From Promicromonospora sukumoe (GTDB taxonomy: Bacteria; Actinomycetota; Actinomycetes; Actinomycetales; Cellulomonadaceae), in contig NZ_JACGWV010000001.1 in assembly GCF_014137995.1 (NCBI RefSeq), positions 1,426,001 through 1,490,000 on the forward strand: 64,000 bases of DNA, read 5' to 3'. The notes beneath the pieces were generated by a model. The model made no database searches. It had not been told where the DNA came from and was given only the letters and a program-made list of their open reading frames with translations. This document shows positions 57,230-64,000 of this stretch, piece by piece. The stretch's first letter is position 1; every line of letters starts with the position of its first letter. The position numbers and the translations under genes are program-made.

Positions 57230-57519
57230 GGTGTTTCCCCTCGAATCGCTCCGCTGGAACAAATGGTGTTCCACGCGGGCGTGGTGCACCGCGAAACAGC
57301 GTCAGGCGGGTTTTTCACCCTGTCAATCGGAAAGCGATCGGGGTTACGTCGATTAAAACCAGACATTCCAGGACCGAACCATCCGGCAGTCCGCCATTAA
57401 TGGCCGTAACCCAGACATCACAACCGTGATATCCCGTTGTCGCCTGGACGCCGTCTGGGTGGTTCCAGGGCGGGAAATCCCGTGGTCGCCGTCCGTCCGG
57501 ATGCGTACCGTCCCTCCCG
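57230..57519. other. 290-base divergent intergenic region
   Basis: The region separates the secreted-protein gene from DUF4291 and is more AT-rich than its surroundings. It contains TTGACA on the minus strand (57326-57321), a possible -35 for the secreted-protein gene, and the perfect palindrome GCCATTAATGGC (57393-57404). No gene is seen. Confidence 0.5.
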
Positions 57520-58107
57520 ATGAGCATCCCGAAGCGACAGGTGCGCGCCGTCCACGACGCCGACACCCTCACCGTCTACCAGGCCTACCCGCCCGCGATC
57601 GCCGACGCCGCCCTGCGTGCCGGCCGCTTCGTGCCGCCCTTCAAGCGCGAGCGGATGACCTGGGTCAAGCCGTCGTTCTGCTGGATGATGTACCGCTGCG
57701 GCTGGGCGACCAAGCCCGGCCAGGAGCGGGTCCTCGCGGTCCGCATGTCGCGGTCCGGCTTCGAGCAGGCGCTCGGCCTGGCCGCCCTGAGCCACTTCGA
57801 CCGCTCGCTGCACGACGACGCCGCGGCGTGGGCCGAGCAGAAGGCGTCCAGCCCGGTCCGGGTGCAGTGGGACCCGGAGCGGACCCCGGAGGGCGGCGCG
57901 CTGGAGCACCGGTCGCTGCAGGTCGGGATCGGCGGCAGCGCCGTAGACGCCTACGTCGGCGAGTGGGTCGTCGGGCTGACGGACGTCACCGACCAGGTCC
58001 GCGCCTGGCGCGCCGAGCTGACGGCGGGCGGCTCGCCCGACCTGCCGCGCGAGACGCCGTACGCGCTGCCGCCGGAGGTGGCGGCGCGGATCGGCGCGGA
58101 CGGGTAG
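57520..58107 (+). CDS. DUF4291 family protein
   Basis: The protein has 195 residues: RQVRAVHDADTLTVYQAYPPAIADAALRAGRFVPPFKRERMTWVKPSFCWMMYRCGWATKPGQERVLAVRMSRSGFE is the conserved body of DUF4291, with LQVGIGGSAVDAYVGEWVVGLTDVTDQV near the end. Function unknown; the family has been linked to ADP-ribosyl-like folds only loosely. TACCGT (57506-57511) may be the -10, eight bases before ATG, so the mRNA leader is near zero. Confidence 0.9.
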   Translation: MSIPKRQVRAVHDADTLTVYQAYPPAIADAALRAGRFVPPFKRERMTWVKPSFCWMMYRCGWATKPGQERVLAVRMSRSGFEQALGLAALSHFDRSLHDDAAAWAEQKASSPVRVQWDPERTPEGGALEHRSLQVGIGGSAVDAYVGEWVVGLTDVTDQVRAWRAELTAGGSPDLPRETPYALPPEVAARIGADG

Positions 58108-58198
58108 GGCCTTCGCGCGCGGGCCGACGGGCGGGCGGGCGCGCGGGCGCAGGGAAATCCCTCGGCGCGCGGCCGCCGAACGTGTCACGATCCCGCCC

Positions 58199-58942
58199 AT
58201 GACGACGACGGCGACCGACCCTGCCCTGACCGCGGCCGAACGGCGTCTGATCGACGCCGCGCAGGAGGTCGTGTCCCGCCTCCCCGGGGACGACGCGTAC
58301 CTGCACACCGTGGCGTCGGCGGTGATGGACGTCCACGGCGACATCCACACCGGTGCCAACGTCGGCCACTTCACGGGCGGGCCGTGCGCCGAGCTCGTGG
58401 CGCTCGGCACGGCGGCCGCCGCCGGTTCCGGCCCGATCGCGCTGATCGTCGCGGTCGGCGACGGGGGCCGCGGCGTCATCGGTCCGTGCGGGCGCTGTCG
58501 CCAGGTGCTGCTCGACCAGCAGCCCGACTCCCGCGTGATCGTGTCCGACGGCGGTGAGTGGTTCTCGGTCCCCGCCCGCGACCTGCTCCCGCACGCGTAC
58601 CAGCACCCGGACGCGGACCCGCCGCGGCTGCTGCGGTTCAGCCCGCAGCACTGGGGGAGCGTCGTCGACGGCGGCAAGACCGCCACGACCCGGTTCGAGG
58701 ATCCGACCGTCCCGGGGCCCGTCACGCTGATGTTCGAGTTCGACGACCGGTACCGGGCGCTGCCCGGTGTGGTCGACTCCGTGGAGCACCTCCGGTTCGC
58801 GGACATCACCGACGCCCAGGCCGCGTTGGAGGGGTGCGTGGCCGACGAGCTGCGGGCGGCGCTCCGGACGTACTACTACCCCGACATCCGGGACGACGAC
58901 ACGGTCGACTTCGTGCGCTTCCGGACCGTCGACCCGGGCTGA
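58199..58942 (+). CDS. Blasticidin-S-deaminase-like cytidine deaminase fused to an ASCH domain
   Basis: The protein has 247 residues. Residues 10-130 follow the fungal blasticidin S deaminase closely: HTGANVGHFTGGPCAELVAL, GTAAAAGSGPIALIVAVGDG, GRGVIGPCGRCRQVLLDQQP and RDLLPHAY. Zinc and catalytic residues are C63, E65, C97 and C100. Residues 140-245 (RLLRFSPQHWGSVVDGGKTATTRFEDP, DSVEHLRFADITDAQA, FVRFRTVDPG) are an ASCH domain, which binds RNA or nucleoside-like ligands. The deaminase probably acts on a modified cytosine nucleoside, possibly an antibiotic; ASCH may help bind it. The fusion is unusual. Confidence 0.85.
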   Translation: MTTTATDPALTAAERRLIDAAQEVVSRLPGDDAYLHTVASAVMDVHGDIHTGANVGHFTGGPCAELVALGTAAAAGSGPIALIVAVGDGGRGVIGPCGRCRQVLLDQQPDSRVIVSDGGEWFSVPARDLLPHAYQHPDADPPRLLRFSPQHWGSVVDGGKTATTRFEDPTVPGPVTLMFEFDDRYRALPGVVDSVEHLRFADITDAQAALEGCVADELRAALRTYYYPDIRDDDTVDFVRFRTVDPG

Positions 58943-58999
58943 CCCCGGCCGATAAGACCTCGATCCGTCGCTGACGCCCGCCGTTCCGGGCGTGCGGCG

Positions 59000-59620
59000 C
59001 TAGACCTGCGGGCGGAGCGTCGCGAAGCTCCGGTCGAGCAGCTCGCTCGCGGTGGTGCCGTCGTCGGCGTTCGCCCAGGTGGTGAGCGCGACGTCGAAGC
59101 AGGCGAGGGCCGACTGGACGATGATCTCCGCCCGGAGCGCGGCGTCGTCGTCGGGCAGGCGGGCGGCGACGAGCGGCGTGAGCATGCGTGCCCACAGGAG
59201 GTGCTTCTCCAGGCTGCGGGCCCGGAGCGAGGCGGCGCTGACGAGCACGCGCATGGAGCGCTTGCCGCGCTCGTCGTCCCCGCCCCCGGGGGGTGCCTGG
59301 GTGACGAGAGCGTCGAAGGCGAGGCGGAGCGAGTCCCAGACAGGCTCGTCCTGGGGGCGGTCGGCCAGGACGCCGCGGACGAACTCGCCGCCGCGTGCCG
59401 GGTCGCCGATGACGACGTCCTCCTTGGCGGGGAAGTAGCGGTGGAACGTGCGGGCGGACATGCCGGCCTCGGCGGCGATCTGCTCGACGGTCACCTGCTC
59501 GAACCCGCGCTCGGCGAACATCTCCAGCGCGATCTCGGTGATGCGCGCGCGCACGGCGTCGCGGCTGATCTCGCGCAGGGTCTGGCCGCTGCTCGGTCCG
59601 CTGCTCGTCGTGCTCGACAT
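59000..59620 (-). CDS. TetR-family regulator
   Basis: The protein has 206 residues. Its HTH is RARITEIALEMFAERGFEQVTVEQIAAEAGMSARTFHRYFPAKEDVV. The rest is the helical ligand domain. TACCCT (59632-59627) ends six bases before the ATG, so the transcript is leaderless. Two palindromes over the promoter suggest autorepression. No obvious partner gene is beside it; argS upstream is unlikely to be a target. Confidence 0.9.
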   Translation of the reverse strand: MSSTTSSGPSSGQTLREISRDAVRARITEIALEMFAERGFEQVTVEQIAAEAGMSARTFHRYFPAKEDVVIGDPARGGEFVRGVLADRPQDEPVWDSLRLAFDALVTQAPPGGGDDERGKRSMRVLVSAASLRARSLEKHLLWARMLTPLVAARLPDDDAALRAEIIVQSALACFDVALTTWANADDGTTASELLDRSFATLRPQV

Positions 59621-59626
59621 GGCCCT

Positions 59627-59663
59627 AGGGTAGCGCCGATGACACTTGTGTCAGGCTCTGACA
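59627..59663 (-). promoter_or_regulatory. tetR promoter with two overlapping palindromes
   Basis: On the minus strand CTGACA (59654-59649) and TACCCT (59632-59627) are 16 bases apart. TGACAC-TT-GTGTCA (59640-59653) is a perfect 14-base palindrome in the spacer and -35, and TGTCAG-GCT-CTGACA (59649-59663) overlaps it. These fit a TetR operator. Confidence 0.65.
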
Positions 59664-59680
59664 GGAGCGGCGTATGTTGC

Positions 59681-59709
59681 CCGCCCCGGCCCGTGGTGGG
59701 CCGGGGCGG
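59681..59709 (-). terminator. argS terminator hairpin
   Basis: CCGCCCCGGCCC (59681-59692) pairs fully with GGGCCGGGGCGG (59698-59709), loop GTGGT, starting seven bases after the argS stop. Confidence 0.7.
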
Positions 59710-59715
59710 ACGTCG

Positions 59716-61494
59716 TCACATGCGGTCGGGCGCGGCGAGGCCCAGCAGGTCCAGTCCGGTCGCCAGCGTGCGGCCCGTCAGGTCGCACAGCGCCAGGCGG
59801 TTGGCGCGGACGCCGTCGTCGTCCGCGCGCAGGACCGGGCACTGGTCGTAGAACTCGGTGTACGCGCGGGCCAGGCCGAACAGGTAGCCGGCGAGGCGGT
59901 GCGGTTCGAGGGTCTCGGCGACGTCGTCCAGGGTCGCCGCGAGCTCGTCCAGCGTCAGGGCGAGCGCCCGCTCGGCGGGGTGCAGGGCGAGTGCCGGGTC
60001 GACGGGCACGCCGAGCGTGACCCCGGCGTCGGCCGCCTTGCGCAGGATCGAGCGCACGCGCGCGTGCGCGTACTGGAGGTAGACGCCGGTGTTGCCGTTC
60101 AGCGCCACCATGCGGTCGACGTCGAAGACGTAGTCCTTGGTGCGGGTGTTCGACAGGTCGGCGTACTTGACCGCGCCGATGCCCGCCGACTGCGCGACGT
60201 GCTCGAACTCCTCCGACGTCAGCCCGTGGTCCTTCTGGGCCAGCTCCGCGCGGGCGCGCTCGACGGCCTGGTCCAGGAGGTCGTTCAGGCGCACGGTGCC
60301 GCCGTCGCGCGTCTTGAACGGCTTGCCGTCCGCGCCCAGCACGGTGCCGAACGGGACGTGGGTCGCGGCGACGTCGTCGGGCAGCCAGCCGGCGCGGCGG
60401 GCGACGTCGAAGACCATCCGGAAGTGCAGGGCCTGCCGCGCGTCGACGACGTAGAGGATGCGCGTGGCCCGGTACTCGTCCACGCGCAGGCGCAGCGTGG
60501 CGAGGTCGGTCGCGGCGTAGCCGAAGCCGCCGTCCTTCTTGCGCACGATGAGCGGCACGGGGTCGCCGTCCGGGCCGACGACGCCGTCCGTGAACGCGCA
60601 GAGGGCGCCGCCCGAGTCGACGGCGATGCCCTGCGCCGTGAGCTCGTCGACGATCCCGGGCAGGTCGGCGTTGTAGCGGGACTCGCCGTCGGCGTCGGCC
60701 GGGGCGAGCAGGATGCCGAGGCGGTCGTAGACGGCCTGGAACGCGGTCTCGGACTCGGCGACGAGCTCCCGCCAGGTGGCCAGCGTGGCGGCGTCTCCGG
60801 ACTGGAGGGCGACCACGCGCTCGCGGGAGCGGTCGGCGAAACCGGGGTCGCTGTTGAACTCCGCGCGGGCCGCGCGGTAGAGGGCGTCGAGCGCCGACAT
60901 CGAGCCCTCGCCCTGCCACGTCCGCTCGGGATGCTCGTCGATGAACTGGATGAGCATCCCGAACTGGGTGCCCCAGTCGCCGACGTGGTTCTGCCGGGTG
61001 ACCTCGGCGCCCAGGTGCGCGAGGACGCGGGCGAGCGTGTCGCCGATGATCGTCGAGCGCAGGTGGCCGACGTGCATCTCCTTGGCGACGTTGGGCGCCG
61101 AGTAGTCGATGACGGTGCGCTCGCCGGTGCGCGACGTGGCGACGCCGAGGTTCTCGGCGGTCAGGCGGGCGGCGACCTGCTGCCAGATCGTGGCGGCCGG
61201 GACGGTCAGGTTGAGGAAGCCGGGGCCGGAGACCTCGGGCGTGATGCTGCCTGCGGGTGCGGCCCCGCCGATGGTCGTGGGCGCGGCGAGATGGGCGGCT
61301 GTCGCTGATGCGAGGTCGCGCGGCGCGCGCCCGGCGCGCTTGGCGACGGCCAGCGGCCCGTTCGACTGGAAGTCGGCACGGTCGGATCGTCGGACCACGG
61401 GGTCGGCGTCGGCCAGCTCGGCCGGGAGCGCCTGGGACAGGGCGGCCTGGACGGCCGCCTCCACCTGGTCCTTGATCGCGACGACGTGGGACAC
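59716..61494 (-). CDS. argS: Arginyl-tRNA synthetase
   Basis: The protein has 592 residues. It has the class I signature in APNVAKEMHVGHLRSTIIGD, then NHVGDWGTQFGMLI, GAVKYADLSNTRTKDYVFD and the DALR anticodon-binding end FLFGLARAYTEFYDQCPVL-type sequence, closing AAPDRM. It charges tRNA-Arg with arginine. GTG 61494 has GAAAGG eight bases upstream. Complete and of normal length; the only clear housekeeping enzyme in the window. Confidence 0.96.
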   Translation of the reverse strand: MSHVVAIKDQVEAAVQAALSQALPAELADADPVVRRSDRADFQSNGPLAVAKRAGRAPRDLASATAAHLAAPTTIGGAAPAGSITPEVSGPGFLNLTVPAATIWQQVAARLTAENLGVATSRTGERTVIDYSAPNVAKEMHVGHLRSTIIGDTLARVLAHLGAEVTRQNHVGDWGTQFGMLIQFIDEHPERTWQGEGSMSALDALYRAARAEFNSDPGFADRSRERVVALQSGDAATLATWRELVAESETAFQAVYDRLGILLAPADADGESRYNADLPGIVDELTAQGIAVDSGGALCAFTDGVVGPDGDPVPLIVRKKDGGFGYAATDLATLRLRVDEYRATRILYVVDARQALHFRMVFDVARRAGWLPDDVAATHVPFGTVLGADGKPFKTRDGGTVRLNDLLDQAVERARAELAQKDHGLTSEEFEHVAQSAGIGAVKYADLSNTRTKDYVFDVDRMVALNGNTGVYLQYAHARVRSILRKAADAGVTLGVPVDPALALHPAERALALTLDELAATLDDVAETLEPHRLAGYLFGLARAYTEFYDQCPVLRADDDGVRANRLALCDLTGRTLATGLDLLGLAAPDRM

Positions 61495-61664
61495 GCGTTG
61501 GGCCTTTCGGGTTGGGGGCTCGCCGTGCCTCGCGTTGCTCTGGCAGGCGGGTGGATCGGGTCAGTCTAGGAAGAGGGTGGGTCGCGGGCGGGGTCTTTTT
61601 GGCGGACGGCGTGGTCTTGGCGCTGCGCGCCTGCCCGATATGGGCGTGATGTCATGCTGGCGCG

Positions 61665-62210
61665 GTGGACAACCTTCTGGTGCAGCTACCCGCCCTGATC
61701 GGTGTGACGCTCGGCGTGATCGGCACGTTGGCCACGACCATGGTCACGGACGCCGCCCGATGGCGCCGCGAGCGGTTCTACGACGCGTGCCTCCAGTACA
61801 CGAGGGCGCTGCGCAGGTACTCGCAGCTCATCGCCGGGATGACCGCCGGGCACCGGCCCGGTGCCACGACGCCGCCCGTCGATCTGGACGCCGGGCTCGC
61901 GCGTCTGACCGGCGAGGAGATCGATCGTGCGGTGACCGATGCGTGGGAGGAGCTCTGCCTGCTGGCGGACGCCGACACCGTGGACGCCGCGCGCAGGATG
62001 CGGGTCGCCGCTCATCGGCTGGAGGTGTTCGCCCGTGCGGGCGACGACGCGGAGTTCGACCTGGACGGGTGGGACGGCCAGGCACTCCTGCTTCGCCGGG
62101 CTCGGGACGACTTCTATGCGGCGGCGCGCTCCCGGATGGGCGTGCGGAGGCTGTCGACCAGCTCGAGCCTGATCCACCGGGACGGCGGGTCGGGGTCGCG
62201 TCGGCGCTAG
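61665..62210 (+). CDS. Hypothetical protein with one N-terminal membrane helix
   Basis: The product has 181 residues from GTG 61665. One helix (LVQLPALIGVTLGVIGTLATTMVTD) is followed by a cytoplasmic, helical, Arg/Asp-rich domain. The layout, a short outside start, a single helix and a long cytosolic coil, occurs in many actinobacterial proteins of unknown role. It is not recognised. It is divergent from argS by 170 bases. Confidence 0.6.
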   Translation: MDNLLVQLPALIGVTLGVIGTLATTMVTDAARWRRERFYDACLQYTRALRRYSQLIAGMTAGHRPGATTPPVDLDAGLARLTGEEIDRAVTDAWEELCLLADADTVDAARRMRVAAHRLEVFARAGDDAEFDLDGWDGQALLLRRARDDFYAAARSRMGVRRLSTSSSLIHRDGGSGSRRR

Positions 62211-62243
62211 GCCCGAACGGCGTCGTCGACCTACCGTGCCCGG

Positions 62244-62750
62244 ATGGCTGATCGACTGCGACCGATCCTGTTCCTCGACGTGGACGGCACGCTGCTCCCG
62301 TTCGGCGGCCCGGCCGGTCCTGCGGTGCCGGGGCCGCCGGAGGTTTGGACGGCGTCGTCCAACCCCTTCCTGGAACGGGTCGACCGGTCGCTGGGTCCGC
62401 TGCTCGCGGGCCTGGGGTGCGACCTCGTGTGGGCCACGGCATGGATGGACCGCGCGAACGACGTGATCGCGCCCCTGCTGGGCCTGCCGCGCCTACCTGT
62501 CGCCGACCTGCCTGCGTACGCCGGTGACGTCGGACCCGACCGTCTGCAGTGGAAGACGAGCGCGCTGGTGCGCATCGCGCAGGGTCGGCCGTTCGTCTGG
62601 CTCGACGACGTGATCGGGGACGCGGACCGTCGGTGGGTCGCCGAGGAGCACCCGGGTGCGGCCCTGCTGCACGAGGTGGAGTCGGCCACGGGGGTTGTTG
62701 CTGCGGACCTGGCGTCGATCGCCGAATGGGTGCTCGGCCTGCGCGGCTGA
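62244..62750 (+). CDS. HAD-like domain hydrolase
   Basis: The protein has 168 residues. ILFLDVDGTLLPFGG is the HAD motif I (D-V-D-G-T). WATAWMDRANDVIAPLLG corresponds to motif II (Thr) and VWLDDVIGDADRRW to the acidic motif IV. TACCGT (62232-62237) ends six bases before the ATG, so it is leaderless. Substrate not known; such short HADs may be inactive or act on small phosphates. Confidence 0.85.
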   Translation: MADRLRPILFLDVDGTLLPFGGPAGPAVPGPPEVWTASSNPFLERVDRSLGPLLAGLGCDLVWATAWMDRANDVIAPLLGLPRLPVADLPAYAGDVGPDRLQWKTSALVRIAQGRPFVWLDDVIGDADRRWVAEEHPGAALLHEVESATGVVAADLASIAEWVLGLRG

Positions 62751-62773
62751 CCGGATCTGGGGGAGTGAAACGA

Positions 62774-63358
62774 TCAGGTCGCCGGGTCGGCCAGGACCAC
62801 GATGCCTGACGTCGCCTCCAGCAGCGGCACCGTCCGCCGCGCCGCGTCGTCCACGTGGATCCGCGGGTGCGTGGGCGGCTCCGTCGCGTAGTACGTGCCC
62901 GGACCGTAGAGCTGTCCGTAGCGCACCACGACGCCGCCCACGTCCAGCACGGCGGCCTCGTGCCGTGCGACGGCGTCGCCCCGCCCGGACGGCGTCCACG
63001 CGATGGACTGGGCGAGCACCCGGGACGCACCGGCAGCTCGTGCCGCCGTCAGGAGGTTGGCGGTGCCCTCGGTGCGGATGCGCGAGTTCGCGGCGGCGCG
63101 CGCCGGGATCGCCGCGGCGTCGTCGGGCAGGTCGGTGAGCTGGTGCATCACCAGGTCGGGTTTGGCGTCGGAGACCGTCGCGGTCAGCGCGTCGAGATCG
63201 TAGACGTCGACGACGACCGGACTGCCGCCGAGCCGCTCGATCATGCCTGCGCGGTCGGGCGAGCGTGTGGTCCCCGCGACGTCGTGACCGGCCGCGACGA
63301 GCAGGGGCAGCAGCCGGGAACCGATCACGCCGGTCGCGCCGGCCAGGAAGATGCGCAT
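62774..63358 (-). CDS. Short NAD-dependent epimerase/dehydratase-like protein
   Basis: The protein has 194 residues. MRIFLAGATGVIGSRLLPLL is the Rossmann site, then TRSPDRAGMIERLGGSPVVVDVYD and YGQLYGPGTYYATEPP with a Tyr in the later half. It is shorter than usual epimerases (about 300), ending right after the VLADPAT segment, so the C-terminal substrate part is reduced. TAGGGT (63370-63365) ends six bases before ATG 63358: leaderless. Confidence 0.8.
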   Translation of the reverse strand: MRIFLAGATGVIGSRLLPLLVAAGHDVAGTTRSPDRAGMIERLGGSPVVVDVYDLDALTATVSDAKPDLVMHQLTDLPDDAAAIPARAAANSRIRTEGTANLLTAARAAGASRVLAQSIAWTPSGRGDAVARHEAAVLDVGGVVVRYGQLYGPGTYYATEPPTHPRIHVDDAARRTVPLLEATSGIVVLADPAT

Positions 63359-63403
63359 CGGAGCACCCTAGGAACGCTCCGCGATCCGTTCAACCGCTGC
63401 TCG

Positions 63404-63667
63404 TTACAGCCGCTCCTGCAGGACGACGGTCACCGTGTCGCCCTCGTCCTTGCCGATCGCCTTGCGCACGTCCGCCTTGACGGGCAGCTTGTGCGTGCCG
63501 TCGCCCAGTGCCATGAACGAGCTCCGGAACGGGTGCCCGTTGATGGTGCCCCGGACCTTGACCAGGCCGCGCGTCCCGAAGAACTCGACGGACCTCGGCC
63601 AGACGACGTACGTCCAGCCGCCCTCGCTCGGGCTCTTCTGCAGTGTCGCGGTGAACTGCTCGTCCAT
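63404..63667 (-). CDS. DUF1905 protein
   Basis: The protein has 87 residues: [83 protein letters not shown] is the complete DUF1905 beta-barrel pattern. In other genomes it is often fused or adjacent to a YdeI-like domain; not here. Function unknown. Confidence 0.88.
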   Translation of the reverse strand: MDEQFTATLQKSPSEGGWTYVVWPRSVEFFGTRGLVKVRGTINGHPFRSSFMALGDGTHKLPVKADVRKAIGKDEGDTVTVVLQERL

Positions 63668-63732
63668 GAAGGGACCGTCCGCTCAGGAGTCGGGCCATCA
63701 CCATGGCACGGCGGTGCGGGTGCCGCTCGCCG

Positions 63733-64000
63733 TCACGACTCCAGCCACCGCAGGATCGCCAGGACCCGCCGGTTGTACCCGTCCTCCGCCAGCAACCCCA
63801 GCTTGTCGAAGATCGCGTTCGAGTGCTTCTCCACCGCCGACGTCGAGATGAACAGCGCCCGCACGATGCCGGCGTTGGTGCGCCCCTCGGCCATGAGCCC
63901 CAGGACCTCCCGCTCCCGCTCGCTCAGCATCTCGAGCCGGTGCGTCGTGTCCCGGAAGAGCTGCCCCACCGCGTCCGGGTCCAGGACCAGGCCGCCGGAC
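63733..64000 (-). CDS. NarL/FixJ-type response regulator, 5' end cut by the window edge
   Basis: The minus strand is open to the window edge. The visible part is GGLVLDPDAVGQL followed by a LuxR HTH: LSEREREVLGLMAEGRTNAGIVRALFISTSAVEKHSNAIFDKLGL. The linker and the HTH are those of NarL-type regulators. The receiver domain and its sensor partner lie outside the window. Confidence 0.88.
   Translation of the reverse strand, partial: SGGLVLDPDAVGQLFRDTTHRLEMLSEREREVLGLMAEGRTNAGIVRALFISTSAVEKHSNAIFDKLGLLAEDGYNRRVLAILRWLES

Noticed and set aside
56634..57356. A Gly/Thr/Ser-rich repeat protein on the plus strand
   Set aside because: It is the complement of the PVDAP repeats; the minus strand has a signal peptide, ribosome site and terminator.

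Overview
The window is very GC-rich, densely coded DNA of an actinobacterium. The codon use, leaderless promoters, mycothiol-type DinB protein and Zur-type zinc-free ribosomal proteins suggest a member of the Micrococcales, perhaps Promicromonosporaceae; that placement is inference, not a sequence match. No rRNA, tRNA, CRISPR array, insertion sequence or phage gene was found. It reads as an accessory and catabolic chromosome segment with one housekeeping gene (argS) near the right end.

Layout. 1-1.6 kb: 3' part of a CHAD-domain gene and a probable toxin-antitoxin-like pair. 1.6-7.3 kb: a four-carbon sugar-acid module (otnK-otnC-deoR leftward; a SAF-domain dehydrogenase, a 19-codon coupling ORF and a MatC-like carrier rightward). 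7.3-12.8 kb: an SDR, an ECF sigma/anti-sigma fusion, SnoaL-MarR, DUF4184 and DinB genes. 12.9-18.3 kb: a GntR-controlled MHS transporter and zinc-family dehydrogenase, then a MacB-like ABC pair. 18.5-22.4 kb: a coupled sulfatase, formylglycine-generating enzyme, HAD phosphatase and lipoprotein operon. 22.5-32.8 kb: a large LuxR regulator, small membrane proteins, a sugar-kinase/FHA fusion, a DUF4037 protein, VanY and a two-component system. 32.9-37.3 kb: SDR-MFS opposite HxlR, and an ABC exporter. 37.4-46.9 kb: a secreted sugar dehydrogenase with a LamG-like end, a ThuA protein, and a Liv-type ABC transporter facing a LacI repressor. 46.9-52.4 kb: ArsR-SRPBCC, hydrolase-PadR, an MFS exporter and an ATP-grasp ligase. 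52.5-55.2 kb: a probable Zur regulon of six zinc-free ribosomal proteins opposite a COG0523-like protein with no P-loop. 55.3-64 kb: GNAT, Nudix, a secreted PVDAP-repeat protein, DUF4291, a blasticidin-S-deaminase-like/ASCH fusion, TetR, argS and small genes.

How the parts work together. Most modules are paired with their own local regulator, often across a divergent promoter with a visible dyad (DeoR, HxlR, TetR, ArsR, LacI, Zur). Many genes inside operons overlap by ATGA, GTGA or TGATG, and many regulators have a -10 box exactly six bases before the start codon, as expected for leaderless mRNA.

The main unexplained structure is a set of long, near-perfect inverted repeats between genes. 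One 48-base palindrome family has three copies, in divergent, tandem and convergent gene settings. A second family with 26-29 base arms also has three copies. These behave like dispersed palindromic elements rather than only terminators. The most unusual proteins are the blasticidin-deaminase/ASCH fusion (58.2 kb), the BadF-type kinase/FHA fusion (27.2 kb), the sigma/anti-sigma fusion (8.5 kb) and the P-loop-less COG0523 protein (54.0 kb).
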